Notes: generated by a model from the sequence alone, not told the origin. 8,665 nt of DNA from JBOHCT01 sp050699055 (GCA_050699055.1 JBOHCT010000185.1:1-8665), one strand, 5' to 3'; positions 1 through 6,885 are shown, counted from the first letter of the stretch. Numbers and translations are program-made.

Positions 1-1792
1 ACGTGCGGTAGCCGGTGGCGGGGACGTCCGCCGCCACGAACGCGAGCCGGACCTCGGCGAGCGTCCCGTCGCCGTGCCTGGTCTCACCCTCGACGACCGC
101 GGATACCGCCCCGCCGACCTCGTCGCGTACCCCGACTCCCGCGGGGCCGGGAGCCGAGAAGGCCGCGGTGACCGCCGTGACGTCCGTCCGCGGCCAGGAC
201 AGCGTGTTGAGTACGAGCACCGGCCGGCCCTCGCCACGGGTGTCGACATGGCCCGCGAGGTGGGCGATCGCCCTGTCGCGGACGTCGTCCCCGAGCTCGT
301 AGGCCTCGCGCCACCCGCCCAACAGGTCGAGGTAGACCTGGTCGGACTCGGTGCCGGTGATGCCGTCGTGGTGGGCGTTGAAGCACAGCTGGCGCCAGCC
401 CTTGTCGATCGCCTCGGCGGGGTAGCGGGCGCCGAGCAGGGCCATCAGCGTGGCGAGCTTCTCCGCGTCGGTGAGCGCGACCTCGGCCGCCCGCTGCGCC
501 TGCTTGGTGTCGATGTACGAGACGTCCTTGCCTGTGTACACCGGGTTCATGTCCCGTGACTGCGGGCTGAACGTGAGGTGCCGCCTGGCTGCGTCCTCGC
601 GCACGGCGCCGAAGAACTCTCTCGGCAGGGCGACGACGAACCGCGGCCAGACGTACCGCTTGTTCCAGTCGCGATGGATCTCCGTCGCCCACCGGGACGG
701 GATCACGTGGTCGGCGCCGACCGGCAGCAGTACGTTGCGGGTCGCCGCGACCTTCCTCAGGTCCTGGAACAGCTCGTGGGCCTTCTCCTCGGCCTCCTCC
801 AGCGTCCGCAGGTCCTGGAACCACCAGCCCGCGGAGTAGTGGTTCGGCATGTAGCTCGTGAGCAGCCCCCGCCCGTCCGGCCCGACCCACTCGAACTCGC
901 TCGGAAACTGCATCCGGGCGTTATCGCCGACGGTGAGCCGCGGCCCCCACTGGTGGAACGGGCCGCGCGCCCATGAGCTCGAGGTGAGCCCGGCGTCGGC
1001 CATGATCGACGGGTACGACGGGTCGTGGCCGAACACATCCAGCATCCAGCCCGTCCGCGGTTCGCCTCCGACGACGTCGCGCTGGTAGCCGACACCGTAG
1101 ATCGTGTTGCGGATCGTGCTCTCGAGGCTGGTCAGGTTGGTGTTGGGCTCGTTGTACATGCCGCCGACCAGCTCGATCCTGCCGGCCGCCATCAGCTCGC
1201 GGAGGTCGGTGCGGTCCTCGGGATGGACGTCCCAGTACGGCTTCAGGTAGTCGAGCTCGGCGAGCACGAACTTGTAGTCCGGGTCCGATCGAGCCGTGTC
1301 GAGGTGCGCGCGTACGAGGTCGAGCGCCGTGCGGACCGCTGGGGAACGGCGCTCGCGTACCGCCTCCGGCAGGTCGTACCACGTCGCGGTGAAGCCGGCC
1401 TGGGTGTTCCACCACACCGGGTCGTAGTGGAAGTGGGAGACCATGTGCATCGTCCAGCCCGGGGTCGCCACGACCAGCTCCCCGCGGGCCCGGGAGGTCG
1501 CCGCGTCCGCCTCCGCGGTGACCACGATCCGCCGCCTCTCGCCCTCCCCGGCCCGGACCGCTACGGGGATCTCGACCTCCCGCTCCGCGCCGGGCTCGAC
1601 GTCGCCGAGGAGTACCGGCTCCGGCGTCGTCACGCCGTCGCCGTCGGCGTGGACGCGGACCGTGTCGCCGCGCACCACCGCCGCCTCGCCGCGGTTCCCC
1701 ACCGTCACGCGTATGACTTGCAACGGCCGTTCCTCCCTGCCCACGAACAGGTCGGTCGATCTGACGTCGCGGATCTCCACCTCGTCTGTCAC
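1..1792 (-). CDS. GH38 alpha-mannosidase-like glycoside hydrolase (3' end outside the window)
   Basis: I read one frame open without a stop from a GTG at 1792 to the window edge, 597 codons. Residues 1 to about 112 look like a beta-sandwich accessory domain. The catalytic domain starts near residue 115 with SHFHYDPVWW, where H122 and D124 match the zinc-binding HxD of GH38. GWMLDVFGHD gives the expected nucleophile D252, and HHDGITGT (H474-T481) matches the GH38 HHDxITGT motif. NTLSWPR (about 529-535) opens the C-terminal beta domains, which are cut off. The family are retaining, zinc-dependent alpha-mannosidases acting on oligosaccharides. There is no signal peptide, so cytoplasmic action on imported glycans is likely. 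The start is GTG with AAGGAG at 1796-1801, although the spacing is only 3 bases. It follows a permease C-terminus by 24 bases, which suggests a sugar-uptake operon. The exact substrate is unknown; the family call is firm. Confidence 0.9.
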   Translation of the reverse strand, partial: MTDEVEIRDVRSTDLFVGREERPLQVIRVTVGNRGEAAVVRGDTVRVHADGDGVTTPEPVLLGDVEPGAEREVEIPVAVRAGEGERRRIVVTAEADAATSRARGELVVATPGWTMHMVSHFHYDPVWWNTQAGFTATWYDLPEAVRERRSPAVRTALDLVRAHLDTARSDPDYKFVLAELDYLKPYWDVHPEDRTDLRELMAAGRIELVGGMYNEPNTNLTSLESTIRNTIYGVGYQRDVVGGEPRTGWMLDVFGHDPSYPSIMADAGLTSSSWARGPFHQWGPRLTVGDNARMQFPSEFEWVGPDGRGLLTSYMPNHYSAGWWFQDLRTLEEAEEKAHELFQDLRKVAATRNVLLPVGADHVIPSRWATEIHRDWNKRYVWPRFVVALPREFFGAVREDAARRHLTFSPQSRDMNPVYTGKDVSYIDTKQAQRAAEVALTDAEKLATLMALLGARYPAEAIDKGWRQLCFNAHHDGITGTESDQVYLDLLGGWREAYELGDDVRDRAIAHLAGHVDTRGEGRPVLVLNTLSWPRTDVTAVTAAFSAPGPAGVGVRDEVGGAVSAVVEGETRHGDGTLAEVRLAFVAADVPATGYRT

Positions 1793-1795
1793 CCA

Positions 1796-1801
1796 CTCCT
1801 T
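1796..1801 (-). promoter_or_regulatory. Ribosome binding site of the GH38 gene
   Basis: AAGGAG on the minus strand lies 3 bases before the GTG at 1792. The spacing is short, but no ATG is in frame nearby and the next in-frame GTG (1780) would leave 15 bases, so the first GTG is preferred. Confidence 0.5.
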
Positions 1802-1816
1802 CGCTTCGATCTGGCG

Positions 1817-1917
1817 TCAACCCTCGGTCACTCCCGCGAGATTGAACGCGCCGCCCAGCGTCCGCTGGACGAGGATGTACAGGACGACGACCGGATGGTG
1901 AAGATGATCGAGATCCC
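1817..1917 (-). pseudogene. C-terminal remnant of a sugar ABC-transporter permease (MalG-like), frameshifted
   Basis: Reading leftwards from 1891, the minus strand encodes VVVLYILVQRTLGG followed by AFNLAGVTEG and a TGA at 1819-1817. This resembles the end of carbohydrate-uptake (CUT1, MalG-type) permeases, which finish with a hydrophobic helix, a QR(Y/F) motif and a short GAVKG-like tail. Immediately upstream, the other frame (1894-1917) reads GISIIFTI, the natural continuation of that helix. The two halves join if one C is restored near 1892-1894, giving FTIPVVV. This suggests a one-base deletion in a C run, either a real mutation or a sequencing error. Upstream of about 1917 no frame looks like a permease, so the gene is also truncated or replaced. 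In family terms it would be the membrane subunit importing the glycan that the adjacent GH38 enzyme cleaves. The match is short, so confidence is moderate. Confidence 0.45.
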
Positions 1918-2190
1918 CCACCGGACTCTAACCACGCCCGGGTGCGAGCCTGAAAGGCGGAGGACGCGAAAGGCGGTCCGCGCGGGTGCCCGCCTCGCGG
2001 GCCGGGCACGCACTACACGAGGGAGGAAGCCGACAATGATCCCGGGCGTCGAGTCGGCCGCGCGACCCGCCACCCAAACGGACAGCCCGCGCGACACGCA
2101 GACCTATAGGGCGAAGCAGAGCAATATCGGGTAACGCGATCATGTCCGTGACCAGCGTATTTGTCCTTGTACCGCAGGTGACGCCCTGGT

Positions 2191-2218
2191 TGACAACGAC
2201 GCGCAGGCCGGTAACGTC
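2191..2218 (+). promoter_or_regulatory. Weak candidate sigma-70-type promoter upstream of lnt
   Basis: TTGACA at 2191-2196 is a perfect -35 hexamer. TAACGT at 2213-2218 fits only the minimal TANNNT -10 pattern, with a 16-base spacer. It lies about 360 bases before lnt, so a long leader or an unseen small gene would be implied. A chance match is quite possible. Confidence 0.2.
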
Positions 2219-2534
2219 CCTCTCGTCCACCAGGGACTGGCTGGTTGGGCGGCCTCTCGAGCCGTTCGGCGCTGCGCCGAGACGGGCCGTGCGACCGCGC
2301 CGCTTGCCCGTCCACAACAGCCAGGTGCAGTAGCTGGCGGAGCGCGGGACGGAGAACGTCCAACCAGCGGGGGGTGCGACTCGGGAGGGGCCCGGACACC
2401 CAGTAGACAACGGATGCCGAGCTCGCCGCCGACGAGACGGGTCCGGTCCGAAGGGTGTCTCGGGCCCTCTTCCGTGCCCGGACCGCGCCCAGGGTAGGCG
2501 GCTGACGCCGGGTCGTCGCGCCGCTGCCTGCCGG

Positions 2535-2556
2535 GGTACGGTTCGAGAGTCGTACC
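2535..2556 (+). promoter_or_regulatory. Small inverted repeat just before the lnt ribosome binding site
   Basis: GGTACG (2535-2540) and CGTACC (2551-2556) are perfect 6-base arms around a 10-base loop. The repeat ends 6 bases before the likely lnt ribosome binding site GAAGGG (2563-2568). It could be an operator half-site pair or a leader hairpin, but six-base arms are not rare in GC-rich DNA. Confidence 0.25.
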
Positions 2557-2578
2557 TTTCGCGAAGGGCAGCTCGTTC

Positions 2579-4168
2579 GTGGCCCAGGGGACAATCACCG
2601 AAGAGCGGCCGACCGCTCCGTCGGGGCGCACGTGGATGCGACCAGCGCTCCCGTCCCCACGCACTCTCCTACGGTCGGCGGCGGCCCTCGGCGGGGGCGC
2701 GGTGCTGTCCCTGGCCTTCGCGCCCATCGATTGGTGGCCCCTGGCTCCGGTCGGTGTGGCGCTGCTCCTGCTCGCGGTCCGCGGCCGCGGTGTCTGGCCT
2801 GGCGTCGGCCTGGGGGCGTTGGCCGGTGTGGGGCTGTTCGTCCCCGTCTTGTCATGGGTACGCGCGATCGGTGCCGACGGGTGGTTGGGCCTCGCGGGCT
2901 CGCAGGCGGCCTTCATCGCGGCCCTCGGTGCGGCACTGGCCATCGTCAGCCGGCTGCCCGGCTGGCCGGTGTGGTCGGCGACGCTGTGGGTCGCCGAGGA
3001 GGCGGTGCGCGACCGCATCCCCTTCGGGGGCTTCCCTTGGGGGCGCCTCGCGAACATCTACGCCGGCTCCCCGTATGTGCCGTACGCCTCCTTGGGGGGC
3101 GCACCGCTGGTCACGTTCGCGATCGCGCTGTCCGGTGGGCTGCTCGCCTGGGCGGCGGTCGGTGCGTGGCGCCGCAGTCCGGTGGTGTCGCCGAGCGCGA
3201 TCGCGGCCGCCGTGGCCGTACCCCTGGCCGGGCTGGCCGTCCCGCTTCCGACAGGAGGGACACCCGTCACGGCGGCCGCCGTCCAGGGCAGCGTGCCGCA
3301 CCCCGCCACCCCGTTCGCCACCGGCGACGCACCCACCGTCCTTGCCAACCACGTCAATGCCACCCACCGCTTCGCGGATCGCATGCGGGGCGGCTCGGTC
3401 CCGCGTCCCGACTTCGTCGTGTGGCCGGAGACCGTCGCGGGCACCGCCCCCTACACCGACCCCACCACCCGGGACGTGATCGGCGCGGCCGTCCGCGATG
3501 TCGGCGTCCCGGTGCTCGTGGGGGCCAACATCAACGGGCCGGGGGCACACGAGACGCGCAACGTCGGCATCGTGTGGAAGCCGGGCGACGGGCCCGGGCG
3601 GGGGGCCCACACCCTGTACGTCAAGCGGCACCTCGTGCCGTTCGGAGAGTACGTCCCGTTCCGCGACGTGCTGACGCGCGTGGTGCACCGCCTCGCGTAC
3701 GCGTCCACCGACGTACCAGGTCACCGGCCCGGGATGCTTGCGCTCGGTCCGGTGCGCGTGGCCGACGCGATCTGCTTCGACGTGGCTGACGACGACGTCA
3801 TCCGCGACGCCGTCGTCCACGGGGGGCAGCTCATCACCGTGCAGACGAACAACGCCTCGTATGCCGACACGGGCCAGCCTCAGCAGCAGCTGGCCATCGA
3901 ACGGCTGCGGGCGGTCGAGCACGGGCGTGCGGTCGTCGTGGCCGCGACCACCGGCGTCACCGCGATCATCGCTCCCGACGGTCGCGTCGTGGCCGAGGCC
4001 CCGGCACTCGACCCGCACGTGCTCGTCCGCAAGGTGCCCGCGCGCGAGGCCCTCACGCCGGCCGACCGGCTCGGCACCGTCCCGGAGTGGGTGCTCACCG
4101 CTGTAGGGGCCTTGACGCTGGCGTTCGCCGCCGCCGCGGCTTCCCGAAGGACGCGAGAGGCCGCATGA
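2579..4168 (+). CDS. lnt: Apolipoprotein N-acyltransferase
   Basis: The enzyme transfers an acyl chain from phospholipid to the N-terminal cysteine of apolipoproteins at the outer face of the cytoplasmic membrane, the last step of lipoprotein maturation. The 529-residue product has the family architecture: a charged N-terminus, about six membrane helices between residues 33 and 224, a nitrilase-like domain (about 229-495) and a final helix (about 503-521). The catalytic triad is visible as E284 (VWPETV), K349 (YVKRHLVPFGEYVPF) and C399 (ICFD); E357 matches the further essential glutamate. The residue two after the cysteine is D401, where E is usual. The start is a GTG with GAAGGG 10 bases upstream. 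Its TGA overlaps the ATG of the downstream mannosyltransferase, implying coupled translation. In M. tuberculosis the two activities are one fused protein (Ppm1); here they are separate. Confidence 0.93.
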   Translation: MAQGTITEERPTAPSGRTWMRPALPSPRTLLRSAAALGGGAVLSLAFAPIDWWPLAPVGVALLLLAVRGRGVWPGVGLGALAGVGLFVPVLSWVRAIGADGWLGLAGSQAAFIAALGAALAIVSRLPGWPVWSATLWVAEEAVRDRIPFGGFPWGRLANIYAGSPYVPYASLGGAPLVTFAIALSGGLLAWAAVGAWRRSPVVSPSAIAAAVAVPLAGLAVPLPTGGTPVTAAAVQGSVPHPATPFATGDAPTVLANHVNATHRFADRMRGGSVPRPDFVVWPETVAGTAPYTDPTTRDVIGAAVRDVGVPVLVGANINGPGAHETRNVGIVWKPGDGPGRGAHTLYVKRHLVPFGEYVPFRDVLTRVVHRLAYASTDVPGHRPGMLALGPVRVADAICFDVADDDVIRDAVVHGGQLITVQTNNASYADTGQPQQQLAIERLRAVEHGRAVVVAATTGVTAIIAPDGRVVAEAPALDPHVLVRKVPAREALTPADRLGTVPEWVLTAVGALTLAFAAAAASRRTREAA

Positions 4169-4920
4169 GTCCGATCGGCGCGCTCGAGGACCTCGGCCGG
4201 ATCCTCGTCGTCGTCCCCACCTACAACGAGCGGGACAACCTCGAGCTCCTGCACAGACGGCTGAGTGCGGCGGTCCCTGAGGCGGACATGCTTGTCGTGG
4301 ACGACGCCAGCCCCGACGGCACCGGTCGCGTGGCCGACATGCTGTCCTCTCGGGACGGTCGCGTCCACGTCCTGCACCGCGCCGGCCGGGAAGGGCTGGG
4401 CACGGCCTACCTCTCCGGGTTCCGCCACGCCCTTGGCGCCGGCTACGACGTGGTCTGCGAGATGGACGCGGACGGGTCACACCAGCCCGAGGAACTTCCC
4501 CGGCTGCTTCGGGCACTGCTGCACGCCGACCTGGTCCTGGGCTCGCGGTGGGTGGCCGGCGGCGAGGTGAGGGAATGGGCGTTCGGTCGAACGGTGTTGT
4601 CAAGAGCGGGCAACGCCTACGCGCGGGCGGCCCTGGACGTTCCGTTGCGCGACGCGACGGGCGGGTTTCGGGCCTACAGGCGTGCGACGCTGGAGAAGTT
4701 CGACCTGGACAGTGTCAGATCCCAGGGTTACTGCTTTCAGATCGACCTGGCCGTACGTGTCGCACGCGAAGGCATGCGTGTCGTCGAGGTGCCGATCACG
4801 TTCGTCGAGCGTACGCGGGGGAGTAGCAAGATGAGTCGTAGAGTTGTCGCCGAGGCGCTATGGCGGGTGACCGCTTGGGGGGTCGCCCACCACCTCGCCC
4901 GGTTGACGGGAAGGCGGTGA
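4165..4920 (+). CDS. ppm1: Polyprenol-phosphate-mannose synthase (GT2, DPM1-like)
   Basis: The enzyme makes polyprenyl-phosphomannose from GDP-mannose and polyprenyl phosphate. This is the lipid-linked mannose donor for membrane-side mannosyltransferases in actinobacteria (protein O-mannosylation, lipoglycans). The product has 251 residues and is a single GT2 catalytic domain: VVPTYNERDN (16-25), VVDDASPDGTG (44-54), the metal-binding DAD of EMDADGSH (about 101-103), GSRW (126-129), ATGGFRAYRR (164-173), GYCFQIDLAVR (188-198) and the C-terminal VEVPITFVERTRGSSKMS (207-224). There are no membrane helices, so it is cytoplasmic and membrane-associated. The ATG at 4165 overlaps the lnt stop as ATGA. 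The frame is open further upstream to 4087, but that stretch lies inside lnt and lacks family sequence. Dolichol-phosphate-glucose synthases are close relatives; the actinobacterial context favours mannose. Confidence 0.9.
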   Translation: MSPIGALEDLGRILVVVPTYNERDNLELLHRRLSAAVPEADMLVVDDASPDGTGRVADMLSSRDGRVHVLHRAGREGLGTAYLSGFRHALGAGYDVVCEMDADGSHQPEELPRLLRALLHADLVLGSRWVAGGEVREWAFGRTVLSRAGNAYARAALDVPLRDATGGFRAYRRATLEKFDLDSVRSQGYCFQIDLAVRVAREGMRVVEVPITFVERTRGSSKMSRRVVAEALWRVTAWGVAHHLARLTGRR

Positions 4921-4924
4921 CGCG

Positions 4925-5365
4925 ATGGCGGCGCTGCTCGTCCTCGGTTTCCTCGCTCTCCCGATCCTGGAGATCTACGTGATCATCCAGGTCGGGGGTG
5001 TGATCGGGGCGGTGCCGACCGTCCTGTTGCTGCTCGTCGAGAGCCTGTTGGGCGCCTGGATCATCCGCCGCGAAGGCAGGCGCGCCTGGCACAAGGTGCA
5101 GGAAACGTTGGCCCAGGGACGGATGCCCGACCGCGAGCTCAGTGACGCCGCGCTCATCCTCGCGGGCGGTGTTCTCCTACTCATCCCGGGTTTCGTGACG
5201 GACGCCGCTGGCTTCCTCTTCGTGCTCCCGTTCACGCGCCCGCTCGTCCGTCGGGGTCTCACCGCGGTTGTCTCTCACCGTATGCGGGTGCGTAGCGCCG
5301 GCACACCGCCGCGACACCCAGGGGAGGTCATCCAAGGGGAGGTCATCGATGACCGCGAGGCCTGA
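4925..5365 (+). CDS. fxsA: FxsA family membrane protein
   Basis: The 146-residue product has three to four hydrophobic segments (about 3-22, 26-46, 74-103). The conserved FxsA core LLLIPGFVTDAAGFLFVLPF (84-103) is followed by a basic TRPLVRR and a charged cytoplasmic tail. In E. coli FxsA (suppressor of F exclusion) reduces exclusion of phage T7 when overproduced; its biochemical role is unknown, and in actinobacteria it is simply a conserved small inner-membrane protein. The ATG lies 4 bases after the ppm1 stop, with a purine-rich GGGAAGGCGG overlapping the end of ppm1. It is therefore the third gene of the lnt-ppm1-fxsA operon. The gene is convergent with rbpA, with a hairpin between them. 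Confidence 0.9.
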   Translation: MAALLVLGFLALPILEIYVIIQVGGVIGAVPTVLLLLVESLLGAWIIRREGRRAWHKVQETLAQGRMPDRELSDAALILAGGVLLLIPGFVTDAAGFLFVLPFTRPLVRRGLTAVVSHRMRVRSAGTPPRHPGEVIQGEVIDDREA

Positions 5366-5392
5366 CGTTACGGGCGGTCCGAACATGCGAGA

Positions 5393-5416
5393 GCCGGGCC
5401 GCGAACGCGACCCGGC
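5393..5416. terminator. Hairpin between convergent fxsA and rbpA
   Basis: Left arm GCCGGGCCGCG (5393-5403) and right arm CGCGACCCGGC (5406-5416) pair in ten of eleven positions, with one C/A mismatch and a tight loop. It lies 28 bases after the fxsA stop and 18 bases beyond the rbpA stop. There is no T-tract, as is common in high-GC actinobacteria. A bidirectional terminator is the natural reading. Confidence 0.6.
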
Positions 5417-5434
5417 CCCGCGGAAGGAGAGGCG

Positions 5435-5788
5435 TCAGGCGGTCTTCTTCCTGTTGCCCCGCTGTTCGCGCAACAGGGCCAGGCGCTCGGCCAACACCTC
5501 CTCGAGGTCGTCGACCGAACGACGTTCGAGCAACATGTCCCAGTGCGTACGCGTCGGCTTCGCCTTCTTGGGCGTAGGCAGCTCGCCATCGACCTTGAGC
5601 GCCGTCACCCCGCAGTAGCGGCACTCCCAGGTCGTGGGGATCTCGGCATCGACCGCGAAAGGCACGCTGAACTGATGCCCCTTGGGGCAGTCGTACCTCA
5701 CGTCCGCACGCGGAGCGAGATCGGTGTTGCGGTCGTTCTCGTAGCTCGTCGCCCCGAGGCGCGTGCCGCGGAGTGCCCGCTCAGCCAT
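5435..5788 (-). CDS. rbpA: RNA polymerase-binding protein RbpA
   Basis: RbpA binds RNA polymerase and group 1/2 sigma factors and stabilises the open complex; it is specific to actinobacteria and linked to rifampicin tolerance and stress. The 117-residue product shows the whole family layout. The N-terminal tail is MAERALRGTRLGATSYE. A core domain has zinc ligands CPKGH (C34, H38) and CRYC (C56, C59). A basic linker KKAKP (74-78) follows. The sigma-interaction domain begins THWDMLLERR (81-90) and continues through a helix to about 112. The Cys/His set is typical of Streptomyces-like RbpA and is lost in M. tuberculosis RbpA. The start ATG has GGAGG (plus-strand 5798-5802) 9 bases upstream. A SigR-type promoter precedes it, matching what is known for S. 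coelicolor rbpA. Confidence 0.96.
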   Translation of the reverse strand: MAERALRGTRLGATSYENDRNTDLAPRADVRYDCPKGHQFSVPFAVDAEIPTTWECRYCGVTALKVDGELPTPKKAKPTRTHWDMLLERRSVDDLEEVLAERLALLREQRGNRKKTA

Positions 5789-5826
5789 CCTCTGATGCCT
5801 CCAGTGTTTGGCTCTTCACCCGGAAC

Positions 5827-5853
5827 AACGCCCGTTAGGCTTGCTAGATTCCC
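5827..5853 (-). promoter_or_regulatory. SigR-type (ECF, thiol-stress) promoter of rbpA
   Basis: On the minus strand, GGGAAT (5853-5848) is followed by exactly 18 bases and then GTT (5829-5827). This matches the Streptomyces SigR and mycobacterial SigH/SigE consensus GGAAT/C-N18-GTT. Transcription would start near 5820, giving a leader of about 30 bases that contains the GGAGG ribosome binding site. rbpA of S. coelicolor is an established SigR target. The inference is that a SigR/RsrA-like thiol-oxidation system exists in this organism. Confidence 0.75.
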
Positions 5854-5965
5854 ATCTGACCGAAGTGCCAACCTTCTCACCGCTGTCCGTCTCCGGGCTG
5901 ATACCTCGACAAGCGGATGGGAGGTCGGTGGAGCACCGGTCCGCCATCAGGATGATCGAGAGATT

Positions 5966-5971
5966 GGGAGG
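5966..5971 (+). promoter_or_regulatory. Ribosome binding site of the beta-hydroxyacid dehydrogenase
   Basis: GGGAGG sits 3 bases before the ATG at 5975. The gap is short, but the Rossmann motif begins seven residues after this ATG, and no later start would keep the fold. In-frame sequence upstream of it lacks family character. Confidence 0.5.
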
Positions 5972-5974
5972 GTC

Positions 5975-6877
5975 ATGGCCGAGAGTCTGGGGTTCGCAGG
6001 CATCGGGATAATGGGGTCGGGGATGAGCCGGAACCTTCTCGAAGCCGGCTTCCCGCTCACCGTCTACAATCGCACTCGCGCCAGGGCCGACGCGCTCGCC
6101 GCCGACGGGGCGCACTGCGTCTCCTCTCCACGTGAGCTCGCGGAGCGGGCCGACGTCGTGTTCACCTGCGTCAGCGACACTCCCGACGTCGAGGAGGTCG
6201 TGCTCGGCGACGACGGGGTCATCCACGGCGCGCGTCCCGGCTCGCTGGTCGTCGACATGAGCACGATCAGCCCCGCCGTCACCCGCCGCGTCGCAGACGC
6301 CTTGGCCGAGCGGCAGGTCGGCTTCCTGGACGCCCCGATCTCCGGCGGCAGCGAGGGCGCGGCACAGGGCACGCTCAGCATCATGATCGGCGGGACCGAC
6401 GCCAACGTCGAGCGCGCGATGCCGTACTTCCAGGCCATGGGCCGCACGATCACCCACGTCGGGCCGGTCGGTACCGGGCAGACCTGCAAGCTCGTCAACC
6501 AGATCCTGGTCGTCGTGACGATGCTCGGTGTCGGGGAGGCGCTGCTGCTCGCCGAGGCCGACGGGCTCGATCTCGACCGCGTCCTCGACGCCGTGACCGC
6601 GGGCGCCGCGAACAGCTGGATGCTCGCGAACCGCGGTCCGCAGGCCGTGAAGCGCGACTGGCGACCCGGCTTCACGATCGACCTGCAGCAGAAGGACCTG
6701 CGCCTGGTCCTTGAGGCGGCCGGCCAGCACGGCCTGGCCGTCCCCGGCACCGCGCTCGTCTCGCAGCTCTACACCGCTCTGCAGCGGCGCGACCTGGGCG
6801 GCGAGGGCAACCACGCGCTCGTCAAGGCACTCGAGGAACTCTCCGACTTTCACCTCGGTGAGCGCGGAAGATCGTAG
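5975..6877 (+). CDS. NADP-type beta-hydroxyacid dehydrogenase (3-hydroxyisobutyrate / tartronate-semialdehyde reductase family)
   Basis: The family reversibly oxidises beta-hydroxyacids such as 3-hydroxyisobutyrate or glycerate to semialdehydes. The 300-residue product is the usual length. The N-terminal Rossmann fold begins FAGIGIMGSGMSRNLL (7-22), and the second strand ends YNRT (31-34), where the N-R-T pattern favours NADP(H). The substrate loop is DAPISGGSEGAAQGTL (119-134). The catalytic lysine is K172 in GQTCKLVNQ, with N176 following. The C-terminal helical domain carries KDLRLVLEAA (240-249). The gene is divergent from rbpA across 186 bases and convergent with an alcohol dehydrogenase, so it appears monocistronic. 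The nearby acyl-CoA dehydrogenase fragment makes valine-type catabolism possible, but the substrate cannot be read from sequence; a GLYR-like succinic-semialdehyde reductase is an alternative. Confidence 0.88.
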   Translation: MAESLGFAGIGIMGSGMSRNLLEAGFPLTVYNRTRARADALAADGAHCVSSPRELAERADVVFTCVSDTPDVEEVVLGDDGVIHGARPGSLVVDMSTISPAVTRRVADALAERQVGFLDAPISGGSEGAAQGTLSIMIGGTDANVERAMPYFQAMGRTITHVGPVGTGQTCKLVNQILVVVTMLGVGEALLLAEADGLDLDRVLDAVTAGAANSWMLANRGPQAVKRDWRPGFTIDLQQKDLRLVLEAAGQHGLAVPGTALVSQLYTALQRRDLGGEGNHALVKALEELSDFHLGERGRS

Positions 6878-6885
6878 CCCCCAAG

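Larger units (their letters stand above)
1918..2578. other. Long intergenic stretch without a convincing gene
   Basis: About 660 bases lie between the permease remnant (minus strand) and lnt (plus strand). Open frames exist on both strands, the longest on the minus strand up to about 300 codons and partly under lnt, but they are arginine-, proline- and serine-rich and show no family motif. A 63-codon plus-strand frame (2142-2333) starts with ATG but is not recognised. I saw no tRNA. A 9-base direct repeat GAAAGGCGG occurs at 1952-1960 and 1968-1976. A weak promoter candidate (2191-2218) and a small hairpin just before lnt (2535-2556) are listed separately. Part of this region must carry the lnt promoter. 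It may also hold decayed sequence or an assembly break next to the permease fragment. Confidence 0.5.

Noticed and set aside
921..2134. Long open frames on both strands over the GH38 start (minus 921-2009, plus 1025-2134)
   Set aside because: They are arginine- or valine/aspartate-rich shadows of the true GH38 frame, which carries the catalytic motifs.
2142..2333. 63-codon plus-strand frame with ATG start in the intergenic stretch
   Set aside because: No clear ribosome binding site, no recognisable family, basic low-complexity C-terminal half; cannot be supported as a gene.
2852..4603. 583-codon minus-strand open frame opposite lnt and ppm1
   Set aside because: It is a GC-bias shadow: arginine-, glycine- and proline-rich with no motifs, while the plus strand carries two well-defined enzymes with all catalytic residues.
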